A stretch of 7,228 bases of DNA from an uncultured Nitrosomonadales bacterium (GCA_903934275.1 CAIZNF010000722.1:1-7228), one strand, 5' to 3'; numbered from the stretch's first letter, positions 1 through 6,519 are shown. Translations and numbers: made by a program. Notes: generated from the sequence alone by a model not told the origin.

Positions 1-92
1 AAAATAAACCCATGCTGTCAGGTTTTATTACACATTTATGTTAAGAATTTCCGTTAATAATTTACTGTTTGTTTTTGAAAGGCCTGCACGCT

Positions 93-497
93 GTGAACAT
101 ATCAAGTTATGAAGATTTATTGAAGACCGCAAATAAGCAGGATGAGCCGCAGCGCCTGCTATTTGTATTTACGAGTGCCGAATTGCCAGGTGACCATACC
201 AAGAGCCAGGAAGAACAGTTCAAGGCCAGGAAGGGCGGAACTCTAACGCCAATGATGTGCGTCGATAAACTGGCAAGCGAGTTGGGAGAATTTGCCGATT
301 TAGTTGAGGAATCTCGTCAGACTGGAATGAGCTGGGATATCGTATTTGTGGCTTGTATGTCGGGGAAATCCGGAATCGCGCCAAGCAGCGAAGAAACAGA
401 AGAACTTTTTAAACTAATGATCAAATCGATTAATACGGGCAGCATCAAGAAATTTCTTGCCTTTAATCGGGATGGGGAATTGGTCCAATTCTCCTAA
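93..497 (+). CDS. Small conserved protein of unknown function (134 aa)
   Basis: Acidic soluble protein with no signal peptide or membrane segment. I chose the GTG at 93 because GAAAGG lies at 77-82, 10 nt upstream, and the protein then begins MNISSYEDLL. A TTG at 69 is in frame but has no ribosome-binding site. Visible blocks are EPQRLLFVF (18-26), LTPMMCVDK (51-59), VEESRQTGMSWDIVFVA (71-87) and the C-terminal VQFS. From memory, these blocks recur in a betaproteobacterial family of about 130 aa that often carries the database name 'ribonucleotide reductase subunit alpha'. Nothing here supports that function: the protein is far too short for NrdA and has no cysteine triad or nucleotide-binding motif. 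The even spread of conserved blocks suggests a compact alpha/beta domain. It ends directly before a stem-loop, so it is probably monocistronic from this side. The coding call is firm; the function is unknown. Confidence 0.85.
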   Translation: MNISSYEDLLKTANKQDEPQRLLFVFTSAELPGDHTKSQEEQFKARKGGTLTPMMCVDKLASELGEFADLVEESRQTGMSWDIVFVACMSGKSGIAPSSEETEELFKLMIKSINTGSIKKFLAFNRDGELVQFS

Positions 498-500
498 TGA

Positions 501-542
501 GCATGGCAGAAACGTCGCCTGTGATGATGAAATCTGCCATGC
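501..542 (+). terminator. 10-bp stem-loop after the first gene, possible terminator
   Basis: GCATGGCAGA (501-510) pairs perfectly with TCTGCCATGC (533-542) across a 22-nt loop, 3 nt after the TAA at 495-497. Only a short TTT at 546-548 follows, not a real U-tract. The position fits a transcript end or a 3' stabilising hairpin, but Rho-independent termination is uncertain. Confidence 0.45.
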
Positions 543-592
543 CCGTTTCCCCCACCCTGGTCGTAGAGGCACCCCTCGCGGGAATGACGGGC
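541..592. repeat. REP-like imperfect palindrome
   Basis: GCCCGTTTCCC (541-551) can pair with GGGAATGACGGGC (580-592), leaving a two-base bulge. The right arm read on the minus strand is GCCCGTCATTCCCGCG, which contains a CGTCATTCCCGC core that I know as a common motif of dispersed intergenic repeats in many bacteria. It overlaps the right arm of the 501-542 stem-loop. The rest of 498-729 holds no gene I can support. Its only other signals are an isolated TTGACA at 668-673 and a short hairpin at 713-726. Confidence 0.45.
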
Positions 593-712
593 CAAATGGA
601 TTGCCTGAATCAAATTCGGGTACATCTAAATGCGCGCAACTCATTGCTTCAATCTCATTGTTTCAGCTTGACATAACCCGCTTAACAGGTTCATCCTTCA
701 GCGGGTCAATTC

Positions 713-737
713 TCCGGGTCTCCGGATTTTTGGAAGG
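713..737 (+). promoter_or_regulatory. Leader hairpin with T-run, then GGAAGG ribosome-binding site
   Basis: TCCGG (713-717) pairs with CCGGA (722-726) around a 4-nt loop and is followed by five T (727-731). GGAAGG at 732-737 is an excellent Shine-Dalgarno sequence. The site lies just before the lipoprotein gene, where a small terminator-like hairpin could attenuate transcription or expose the ribosome-binding site. The stem is only 5 bp, so the hairpin is tentative. The ribosome-binding site is the stronger element and bears on the start choice of the next gene. Confidence 0.3.
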
Positions 738-2247
738 CGAATCTATCATTATCCGCACTGTCCGCATCTGTTGTATTGCGATTGCCAGCATGACGCTTGG
801 CGCTTGTGCATCGTCGCCCAGTGGCCGTGTGCAAATGACCGCGCCACCCTTGGTAAGCTCTGCTTATTCCGAGATGCGTATGCAATTATCCCTTGTCACA
901 GAAACCAATACCGATTCACATTGTATTGAGGAGTGTGAGCTTGATCGCGCTTTCGATCAGAGCATTTTGCGGCTCGGCACGCGTCTGGTGCAATCGGCTT
1001 ATGAAGCCCACCCTGACCTGACTGATCGAATCGGTAAATTTCAATTTACTATTGCCGAAAAAAATATTCCTGGGAGCACCTCCAGCGCAGCCGGTTCGGT
1101 AGTGGTTTTCAGGGGGGTGCAAAAACTGCACCTTAGCGAAGAAGCATTGGCCTTCTTGCTCGCTCGCGAGATGGGGTTTGTAATCGGCCTCTGCCACGAC
1201 GAAAATGCGGCGACTAGTATTTTATTTTCAATACTGGGTTCAGTGTTTATACCAGTTTCCGGTCTTTTTGGCGCTTCCGCTATTTTGGCGCAGACAGCCG
1301 CAACGACTGCATCGACTACGGCGGCGGCTTCGGTTGCATCGTTTGTCGGTTCACATGTGGTCATGGAGAGCTACAAACTCGATCAATTACATGAGGCCGA
1401 TGCCATTGCCCTGGATTTGTTGAATAGGCTAGGATGGAACAAAAACGATATTGCTGATGCCTTAGTCGCGATCACACGGGTTATGGGCGACGACAACTGG
1501 TCGAATGATCTTCGTGAATCTGCCGAAGATGTAATAAAACTGGCCGACGTGAAAAATAGCATCACCGCGCTGAATGTCAGCAACACCGGTAACGGGGAAA
1601 CGGTCATCAAGGTCAAAATGGCGAAACCGTTGGACAACTTACCGACTGGATTCACTACCGATGCCCCGCCACGTATCATTCTCGATTTCCACAGTACCAC
1701 GAGCGGTTTGGGTAAGTCGGTTCAAGATTACCCCGAAGGGGTCTTGCGCAACACCAATATCATCAACACCAATATTATCCAAACTATCGGACGCACACGT
1801 TTAGCGGTTAATCTTAATCGGATGCTTCCCTATAAAACTAGCATCGATGGGAACAGCCTGTTGATCACCTTGTATGGCAATATTGCGGTTGAGGCAAAAG
1901 CTGTTGACTCGCCTCGCTCCACCGACACTGATCCGGCTTTCAATAAGCAACCGGAAACAGTTGCATCAGAATTAAATACTCCGAAACTCGACAGCCAGGA
2001 ACCCAAAAAACAAGCCAAACCAGACATTGTTGAAAAATATGTTGCGCAGGTCGGTACGTATTCCAACGCCGCTACCGCAAAGCAGAAGCTGGACAAATTG
2101 AAAAAATGGGGCTTCAAGGCTTATGCAAAAAAAATAGGTGGCAAAGTTCGCGTGTGCGTTGGGCCGTACACGGAGCGTGACAAAGTAGAGAGAGTGCGCC
2201 AGTTGTTGGAAAAACACGGCCTGCACCCGGTAATTGCCACGCTATAG
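730..2247 (+). CDS. Lipoprotein: degenerate M48-like domain, AMIN and SPOR domains
   Basis: Residues are counted from TTG 730 (505 aa). A lipoprotein signal runs to the LGAC lipobox, with lipidated Cys26. Residues ~45-250 resemble the M48 fold: LAFLLAREMGF (140-150) sits where M48 enzymes have LAFVLAHEIGH, and HEADAIALDLL (221-231) matches the third zinc-ligand motif. The HEXXH histidines are Arg146 and Phe150, so zinc catalysis is unlikely. An Ala/Thr-rich hydrophobic stretch (~162-207) lies between the two motifs. An AMIN-type domain (276-383, PPRIILDF, RTRLAVNLNR) and a SPOR domain (436-505, YVAQVGTY, VRVCVGPY) follow; both families bind peptidoglycan or septal glycan. I infer a membrane-anchored, wall-binding scaffold or pseudo-protease. 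The start is unsettled: TTG 730 lies in a T-run, whereas ATT 748, 10 nt after GGAAGG, would give an ideal signal peptide beginning MIRTVR. ATG 790 would cut off most of the signal. Confidence 0.85.
   Translation: MEGESIIIRTVRICCIAIASMTLGACASSPSGRVQMTAPPLVSSAYSEMRMQLSLVTETNTDSHCIEECELDRAFDQSILRLGTRLVQSAYEAHPDLTDRIGKFQFTIAEKNIPGSTSSAAGSVVVFRGVQKLHLSEEALAFLLAREMGFVIGLCHDENAATSILFSILGSVFIPVSGLFGASAILAQTAATTASTTAAASVASFVGSHVVMESYKLDQLHEADAIALDLLNRLGWNKNDIADALVAITRVMGDDNWSNDLRESAEDVIKLADVKNSITALNVSNTGNGETVIKVKMAKPLDNLPTGFTTDAPPRIILDFHSTTSGLGKSVQDYPEGVLRNTNIINTNIIQTIGRTRLAVNLNRMLPYKTSIDGNSLLITLYGNIAVEAKAVDSPRSTDTDPAFNKQPETVASELNTPKLDSQEPKKQAKPDIVEKYVAQVGTYSNAATAKQKLDKLKKWGFKAYAKKIGGKVRVCVGPYTERDKVERVRQLLEKHGLHPVIATL
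1750..1779 (+). repeat. In-frame 15-bp tandem duplication within the AMIN domain
   Basis: AACACCAATATCATC (1750-1764) is followed at once by AACACCAATATTATC (1765-1779), one mismatch in 15. It encodes NTNII twice. AMIN domains I know read roughly 'G-x-L-R-S-x-N-V-V-Q' at this place, so one copy fits the fold and the second looks like a 5-residue insertion in or beside a beta strand. Confidence 0.85.
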
Positions 2248-2283
2248 GTTTGGTGTTATCTCATTCTCAAAGCAGAGCAATCC

Positions 2284-2301
2284 GGTCGGGTTGTACCCGA
2301 T
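2284..2301. repeat. Dispersed palindrome, copy 1
   Basis: GGTCGGGTTGTACCCGAT contains a 6-bp stem, TCGGGT (2286-2291) with ACCCGA (2295-2300), and a 3-nt loop. It matches the palindrome at 4821-4838 in 15 of 18 positions, and all three differences are transitions. It lies 36 nt after the lipoprotein stop. No T-run follows, so it is better read as a repeat than as a classical terminator. Confidence 0.6.
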
Positions 2302-2325
2302 AGTTTGATTCAGCCTGAAAAAAAA

Positions 2326-2605
2326 CAGTTGTCCGCAGATTACGCAGATTCGCGCAGATTAAAAACAAGTCGTTTATGTTAAAGGCGTGGCGCACCGAAG
2401 TTTAGGAGTAATGCGCGATGCAGGCTCGAAGCCTTGTGGTAATTGATAACCTGCACATCTTCATTACCCTACCAAAAGCAGTTGTCCGCAGATTAAACAA
2501 AGAATTGCCCCGTTTAGCGTATTCACATTTTGGGTGATGCTGTAATCATTGATAGCTGCATGAAAATCTGCGTTAATCTGCGTTAATCTGCGTCATCTGT
2601 GGATT
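2326..2605. repeat. CGCAGATT repeat cluster with inverted arms
   Basis: The left arm (2326-2362) carries three GCAGATT units spaced 9-10 bp apart. The right arm (2563-2605) carries the reverse complement as 10-bp units (AATCTGCG, then TTAATCTGCG twice) ending in TCATCTGTGGATT. Reverse-complemented, the right arm aligns with the left, so the segment is bounded by long imperfect inverted repeats. A third, direct copy, CAGTTGTCCGCAGATTA, occurs at 2326-2342 and exactly again at 2479-2495. A small AGGCT-CGA-AGCCT hairpin lies at 2422-2434. This fills most of the 2248-2671 gap, where I see no convincing gene. It resembles dispersed intergenic repeats in many environmental bacteria and could be a MITE-like or recombination-built element. 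Confidence 0.75.
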
Positions 2606-2671
2606 ATGTTTTTCGTGGGCACTGCGGAAAATCAGAAGTTAACCAAAGCGACCGTTAACCCCATTGACCAT

Positions 2672-4576
2672 TCAACCCGCACGCATTTCGAGCATCAAGT
2701 GATTAACCCGCTTGACGAAACCAGCAGGATCGTCCAGTTGCCCACCTTCTGCCAACAGTGCCTGATCGAACAGCACCGCAGCCCAATCGTCGAAGTGCTT
2801 TTCTTCTTCCTTCAAACGCATTACCACCGGATGATTCGGATTGATCTCCAGAATAGGGCTAGTAGCGGGCATCTTCTGTCCGGCGGCCTTGAGCATACGC
2901 GCCATGTTTCCGCCAATATCATGTTCGTCGGCCACCAGGCAGGCGGGTGAATCGGTCAGGCGGTGAGTCACCCGGACTTCCTTGACGCGTTCCGCGAGAC
3001 TTGCTTTTATTTTTTCGGTCAAGCCCTTGTGGTCACTGGCCTGTTTTTCCTGCTCCTGCTTCTCGGCTTCATCCTCCAGCTTGCCCAGATCAAGCCCGCC
3101 TTTAGCCACGGAGGCCAGCGATTTGCCGTCGAACTCGTTCAGATAACCCACCACCCATTCGTCCACGCGCTCGGAAAGCAGTAGCACTTCGATGCCTTTT
3201 TTGCGGAACACTTCCAAATGCGGGCTGTTCTTTGCCGCATTGAAAGTTTCGGCGGTGATGTAATAAATCTTGTCCTGCCCCTCCTTCATGCGCCCGATGT
3301 AATCGGCCAATGATACGGTTTCCGCATCGGTATCCGCATGGGTCGAAGCGAAACGCAACAAGGCGGCGATCTTTTCTCTGTTGGCAGAGTCCTCCCCTGC
3401 TCCCTCTTTCAACACCAAGCCGAATTCGCCCCAGAACTTGGTATATTTCTCCTGGTCATTTGCCGCCATATCTTCGAGCAGACCGAGCACTTTCTTGGTG
3501 CAACCGGCACGAATCGCTTCGATGTCTTTCGACTCTTGCAGAATTTCGCGCGACACGTTGAGCGGCAAATCGCTGGAATCAACCACGCCGCGCACGAAGC
3601 GCAGGTAAGACGGCAACAATTGTTCGGCATCGTCCATGATAAACACGCGGCGCACGTACAGCTTGATGCCGTGACGTGCCTCCCGGTTCCACATGTCGAA
3701 CGGGGCGCGCGCGGGTATGTAAAGCAGTTGCGTGTATTCCTGATGCCCTTCCACACGGGCATGCGTCCATGCCAGGGGGTCTTCGTAATCGTGCCCGACA
3801 TGCTTGTAGAACGCCTTGTACTCGTCTTCGGAAACTTCGCTCTTGGAGCGCGCCCATAGCGCGGAAGCCTGATTGACCGTTTCATCCTCAATGGTGATTT
3901 CCTGCTTGCCTTCCTTCCACTCTTCTTTCTTCATCACGATGGGCTGGACGATGTGATCCGAATATTTATGGATAATGGAGCGAATTTTTGAGCCGCTGAG
4001 CAAATCATCCTGATCTGCGCGCAAGTGCAAGGTAATATCCGTACCGCGCGCAGGCTTATCCAGCATCTCGATGGAGAATTCCCCGCCGCCATCCGATTCC
4101 CAACTCACACCCTGATCGGTTTTTTCTCCGGCACGGCGCGTGGTGACCACGACCTTATCCGCGACGATAAATGCGGAATAGAAGCCAACGCCAAACTGTC
4201 CGATCAGGTTCGCGTCTTTCTGCTGATCCCCGCTCATTTTGGCAAAGAATTCCTGGGTGCCCGATTTCGCAATCGTACCCAGGTTGCTGATAACCTCATC
4301 GCGGCTCATCCCGACACCGTTGTCGCTGATCGTCAATGTCCTGGCATCCTTGTTGTAGCTGATACGGATTTTTAAAACTGAATCGTTTTCGAACAGCGTG
4401 GCATTGTGCAGCGCCTCGAAGCGCAATTTGTCGCAAGCATCCGATGCGTTGGATACCAGTTCGCGCAGGAAGATTTCGCGGTTGGAATACAACGAATGGA
4501 TCATCAATTGCAGAAGCTGCTTAACTTCCGTTTGAAACCCCATCGTTTCACGATTAGCGGCAATATTATCAGTCAT
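2672..4576 (-). CDS. htpG: Molecular chaperone HtpG (bacterial Hsp90)
   Basis: ATP-dependent homodimeric cytosolic chaperone that remodels client proteins, with DnaK in the species studied. The start at 4576 ([15 protein letters not shown], 634 aa) is preferred because GAAGGGA lies 5 nt upstream; an in-frame ATG at 4600 would add eight residues. The N-terminal GHKL ATPase domain shows [15 protein letters not shown] (33-47, with Glu39 and Asn43 at the catalytic and Mg positions), DNGVGM (85-90), [11 protein letters not shown] (126-136) and GTDITLHL (178-185). The middle domain follows, including [17 protein letters not shown], and the C-terminal dimerisation domain ends in HLMLEMRAG. Length is typical and all key residues are present. 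It is a single gene facing away from miaA, with its own sigma-32-type promoter. No clear terminator is visible after its stop; GTTAAC at 2638-2643 and 2654-2659 could form only a weak stem. Confidence 0.98.
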   Translation of the reverse strand: MTDNIAANRETMGFQTEVKQLLQLMIHSLYSNREIFLRELVSNASDACDKLRFEALHNATLFENDSVLKIRISYNKDARTLTISDNGVGMSRDEVISNLGTIAKSGTQEFFAKMSGDQQKDANLIGQFGVGFYSAFIVADKVVVTTRRAGEKTDQGVSWESDGGGEFSIEMLDKPARGTDITLHLRADQDDLLSGSKIRSIIHKYSDHIVQPIVMKKEEWKEGKQEITIEDETVNQASALWARSKSEVSEDEYKAFYKHVGHDYEDPLAWTHARVEGHQEYTQLLYIPARAPFDMWNREARHGIKLYVRRVFIMDDAEQLLPSYLRFVRGVVDSSDLPLNVSREILQESKDIEAIRAGCTKKVLGLLEDMAANDQEKYTKFWGEFGLVLKEGAGEDSANREKIAALLRFASTHADTDAETVSLADYIGRMKEGQDKIYYITAETFNAAKNSPHLEVFRKKGIEVLLLSERVDEWVVGYLNEFDGKSLASVAKGGLDLGKLEDEAEKQEQEKQASDHKGLTEKIKASLAERVKEVRVTHRLTDSPACLVADEHDIGGNMARMLKAAGQKMPATSPILEINPNHPVVMRLKEEEKHFDDWAAVLFDQALLAEGGQLDDPAGFVKRVNHLMLEMRAG

Positions 4577-4635
4577 ACAAATCCCTTCAGTTAAGTTCAA
4601 AAAAGAATGCTCATGTTCACAAACAACGGCGAGTC

Positions 4636-4663
4636 AGGTGGGGCTCATTTGGATATTTTCAAG
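4636..4663 (-). promoter_or_regulatory. Heat-shock (sigma-32/RpoH) promoter of htpG
   Basis: Read on the minus strand, CTTGAAA (4663-4657) is followed after 13 nt by CCCCACCT (4643-4636). The sigma-32 consensus is CTTGAAA, a spacer of about 13 nt, then CCCCATNT, so only one fixed position differs. The predicted transcript start is near 4629, giving a leader of about 50 nt with the ribosome-binding site just before the ATG at 4576. The match to a known heat-shock gene makes this a strong call. Confidence 0.85.
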
Positions 4664-4757
4664 TGTGAGTTTTTTAAAGATGGGCGGCTTCAAGTTCTAA
4701 CTGCATTCGCGCCCATAAATTCAACACGGCGAAACCATGTAAAATTCCTCTCCCCAA

Positions 4758-4774
4758 CCCCCTACCGGAGGGGG
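4758..4774. repeat. GC-rich palindrome between htpG and miaA
   Basis: CCCCCT (4758-4763) pairs with AGGGGG (4769-4774) around ACCGG. The preceding context, CCTCTCCCCAACCCC, is the kind seen in dispersed intergenic repeats. No T-run follows on either strand, so a terminator is unlikely. Confidence 0.5.
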
Positions 4775-4820
4775 CAAACGAATCGTTGCGCGAGTTTCAC
4801 GTCAAAGGAACCGGAACCAA

Positions 4821-4839
4821 GGTCGGGCTATACCCGACC
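4821..4839. repeat. Dispersed palindrome, copy 2
   Basis: GGTCGGG (4821-4827) pairs with CCCGACC (4833-4839) around CTATA, giving a 7-bp stem. It is a close copy of 2284-2301. Together with the palindrome at 4758 it occupies the miaA side of the divergent gap; the rest of 4675-4900 holds no supported gene. Confidence 0.65.
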
Positions 4840-4902
4840 ACTTCGACAAACCCAGAACAAGCGTGGTGGATACAACCTACCCAGCGACCAACTACTTACC
4901 TA

Positions 4903-4942
4903 TTGTTATGCATTAACAACATGTTGCATGATTAATTATACA
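4903..4942 (+). promoter_or_regulatory. Possible miaA promoter with overlapping inverted repeat
   Basis: TTAACA (4913-4918) and TATACA (4937-4942), 18 nt apart, form a plausible sigma-70 promoter in a stretch more AT-rich than its surroundings. A perfect inverted repeat, TTGTTA-TGCAT-TAACAA (4903-4919), covers the -35 element and could be an operator. The transcript would start near 4949, only about 8 nt before the miaA ATG, which has just a weak AGG at 4952-4954. The -10 matches consensus at 4 of 6 positions, so the call is tentative. Confidence 0.35.
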
Positions 4943-4956
4943 AAACCGCTTAGGCC

Positions 4957-5913
4957 ATGAGCCGACAATTACCCCCTGCCATTTTTCTGATGGGCCCCAC
5001 CACCAGCGGCAAAACCAGTGCTGCGGTGGAGCTGGCACAACGTCTGCCAGTGGAGCTTATCAGTGTCGATTCGGCGCTGGTGTATCGCGACATGGACATT
5101 GGCACCGCCAAGCCAGATATTGCCACCCTCACCCGTGCGCCGCACCACCTGATCGACATAATTGACCCCACCGAAGCCTATTCCGCCGCAGCCTTTCGCC
5201 ATGACGCGCTGCGCCTGATGGCAGACATCACCCGGCGCGACAAAATTCCGCTGCTGGTCGGTGGCACCATGCTGTATTTCAAGGCGTTGCGCGAAGGGTT
5301 AAGCATTTTGCCGCCAGCCGACCCCACAGTGCGCGCCACACTCGATGCCGAGATTGCGCGACACGGCATCAAATATCTGCACCGGCAACTCGCCCTGGTT
5401 GATGCCGAAACCGCCGCACGCCTAGCGCCCAACGATGCGCAACGCATTCAGCGCGCCATGGAGATATTCCGCATCACCGGTCAGCCGATGTCCGTATTAT
5501 TCAGGCAACAAGCGCGGCATGAGCTACCCTACCGCATCATCCCCATCACCCTGATCCCCTCTGATCGCGCCCAACTCCACGCCCGCATCGCCACCCGCTT
5601 CAAGGCCATGCTCGAACTCGGCCTGGTGGATGAGCTGCGTGCGCTATGCAAAAAATATTCGCTGCACCCCAATTTGCCCTCAATGCGTTGTGTCGGCTAC
5701 CGCCAGGCATGGCAATTCATTGAAGGCGGAATCAGTGAAGCACAACTGCTGGAAACCGGACTCGCCGCGACGCGGCAATTGGCGAAACGCCAGCTCACCT
5801 GGCTACGCTCGATGCCAGACAACATTGAGTTGGATTGCCTCGCGCCTGATTCGGCGCAGACGATATTCGATAAAATCGAGCAATCTGCCATAATACGCAA
5901 CAAAGCACAGTAG
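4957..5913 (+). CDS. miaA: tRNA dimethylallyltransferase MiaA
   Basis: Transfers a dimethylallyl group from DMAPP to N6 of A37 in tRNAs that read UNN codons, the first step towards ms2i6A; cytosolic. The protein has 318 aa, the normal family length. It shows the P-loop GPTTSGKT (13-20), the [16 protein letters not shown] block (38-53) that includes the catalytic Asp of the family, HHLID (63-67), [11 protein letters not shown] (101-111), a central [10 protein letters not shown] block, [10 protein letters not shown] and the C-terminal [17 protein letters not shown] 4957 gives the usual short N-terminus before the P-loop, although its ribosome-binding site is poor. In many proteobacteria miaA sits beside mutL or hfq; neither is next to it here. 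A 69-nt gap with a hairpin separates it from the DUF302 gene, so co-transcription is possible but not shown. Confidence 0.97.
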   Translation: MSRQLPPAIFLMGPTTSGKTSAAVELAQRLPVELISVDSALVYRDMDIGTAKPDIATLTRAPHHLIDIIDPTEAYSAAAFRHDALRLMADITRRDKIPLLVGGTMLYFKALREGLSILPPADPTVRATLDAEIARHGIKYLHRQLALVDAETAARLAPNDAQRIQRAMEIFRITGQPMSVLFRQQARHELPYRIIPITLIPSDRAQLHARIATRFKAMLELGLVDELRALCKKYSLHPNLPSMRCVGYRQAWQFIEGGISEAQLLETGLAATRQLAKRQLTWLRSMPDNIELDCLAPDSAQTIFDKIEQSAIIRNKAQ

Positions 5914-5922
5914 CCCATGTAA

Positions 5923-5939
5923 GTTGCGTTCCACGCAAC
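5923..5939 (+). repeat. Hairpin between miaA and the DUF302 gene
   Basis: GTTGCGT (5923-5929) pairs with ACGCAAC (5933-5939) around TCC, a perfect 7-bp stem 9 nt after the miaA stop. No T-run follows, so it may be a 3' stabiliser, a processing site or an inefficient terminator rather than a full stop. Confidence 0.5.
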
Positions 5940-5982
5940 GGCGCACTCTACCCTATTCCATACCACCATGAGGAGAAACACC

Positions 5983-6372
5983 ATGACCACCATCAATTTC
6001 AAACGCGAAATTTCCGACACTGTTGACCATGCCATCGAACGCGCAACCAAGGCGTTGGGTGCAGAGGGCTTCGGCATCCTCACGCGCATCGATATGCACG
6101 GCAAGATCAAAGAAAAAATCGGCAAAGAAATCATTCCGACGGTGATTCTCGGCGCATGCAACCCGAATCTGGCTTATGAGGCTTACACCGCGAACAGCGA
6201 TGTGGCGAGCCTGCTGCCGTGCAATGCGGTAATCCGCGAGATTGCACCGGGACGGATTTCGCTGGAATTCGCCAAACCTACCGCGATGATGCAAATACTT
6301 GGCGATGCCGGACTCACGGAGCTGGCACGCGAGGCCGACGCGAAGATCGAACGGGCGCTGGCCAACGTATAG
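5983..6372 (+). CDS. DUF302 family protein
   Basis: The protein has 129 aa, with no signal peptide or membrane segment. I chose ATG 5983 because AGGAG lies 8 nt upstream; an ATG at 5968 would swallow that site and add five unlikely residues (MRRNT). The DUF302 hallmarks are GACNPNLAYEA (57-67) and LLPCNAVIRE (77-86), each with a conserved-looking cysteine (Cys59, Cys80). The amphipathic N-terminal helix and the final helix (LTELAREADAKIERALANV) complete the usual fold. The family is widespread and has solved structures, but no agreed function that I know of. The paired Cys motifs invite a metal, redox or small-ligand role, which is inference. It may share a transcript with miaA or have its own promoter; I see no convincing one in the 69-nt gap. 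A weak terminator follows. Confidence 0.93.
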   Translation: MTTINFKREISDTVDHAIERATKALGAEGFGILTRIDMHGKIKEKIGKEIIPTVILGACNPNLAYEAYTANSDVASLLPCNAVIREIAPGRISLEFAKPTAMMQILGDAGLTELAREADAKIERALANV

Positions 6373-6395
6373 GCGGCTAACGCTAATGCTCACTC

Positions 6396-6421
6396 CGAGG
6401 CAATGCATGACTCGTTTTTTT
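6396..6421 (+). terminator. Weak Rho-independent terminator after the DUF302 gene
   Basis: CGAG (6396-6399) pairs with CTCG (6411-6414); CA/TG can add two pairs inside a G/A mismatch. Seven T follow directly (6415-6421). The stem is short, but the T-run and its position 24 nt after the DUF302 stop fit a terminator that separates this gene from the toxin-antitoxin operon. Confidence 0.5.
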
Positions 6422-6489
6422 AAAACTTACGCAATAAACCCAAACAACCCCTTAGACTCATTTCATATTGGAAGAGGCTGCCCAGCCCC

Positions 6490-6519
6490 TTGACATAACA
6501 TACGCAACTTGCGTATGAT
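6490..6519 (+). promoter_or_regulatory. Sigma-70 promoter of the toxin-antitoxin operon
   Basis: TTGACA (6490-6495) is a perfect -35 and TATGAT (6514-6519) is a 5-of-6 -10, with an 18-nt spacer. The expected transcript start is at or next to 6526, the first base of the toxin ATG, so the mRNA would be leaderless or nearly so. No ribosome-binding site is present before that ATG. Confidence 0.8.
6499..6517. promoter_or_regulatory. 19-bp palindromic operator for the antitoxin
   Basis: CATACGCAACTTGCGTATG has perfect 9-bp arms around a single central C. It fills most of the promoter spacer and overlaps the first four bases of the -10, so a bound repressor would exclude RNA polymerase. The natural ligand is the helix-turn-helix antitoxin encoded downstream, alone or with the toxin, as in other type II systems. 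Confidence 0.75.

Noticed and set aside
1..92. Promoter for the first gene
   Set aside because: The stretch is AT-rich with TAATAA-like sequences, but I found no -35/-10 pair at acceptable spacing, and the upstream context is outside the window.
668..696. TTGACA as promoter -35 for the lipoprotein gene
   Set aside because: No acceptable -10 lies 15-19 nt downstream (TCATCC region), although the hexamer itself is perfect.
457..729. Extended N-terminus of the lipoprotein from ATG 457
   Set aside because: It would overlap the preceding gene, run through the REP-like palindrome and bury the lipoprotein signal peptide about 100 residues inside the protein.
2418..2537. 39-aa ORF with AGGAG 8 nt upstream, starting MQARSLVVID
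   Set aside because: It reads straight through a copy of the CGCAGATT repeat and resembles no family I know, so it is probably chance within the repeat element.
2638..2659. GTTAAC inverted pair as htpG terminator
   Set aside because: The stem is AT-rich, only 6 bp, with a 10-nt loop and no T-run on the minus strand.
3338..3859. 173-aa ORF opposite htpG
   Set aside because: It is a mirror of a conserved coding frame; the HtpG reading explains all of the sequence.
4607..4960. 117-aa ORF between htpG and miaA
   Set aside because: It runs through two palindromic repeats and the sigma-32 promoter, has no ribosome-binding site and shows no family motif.
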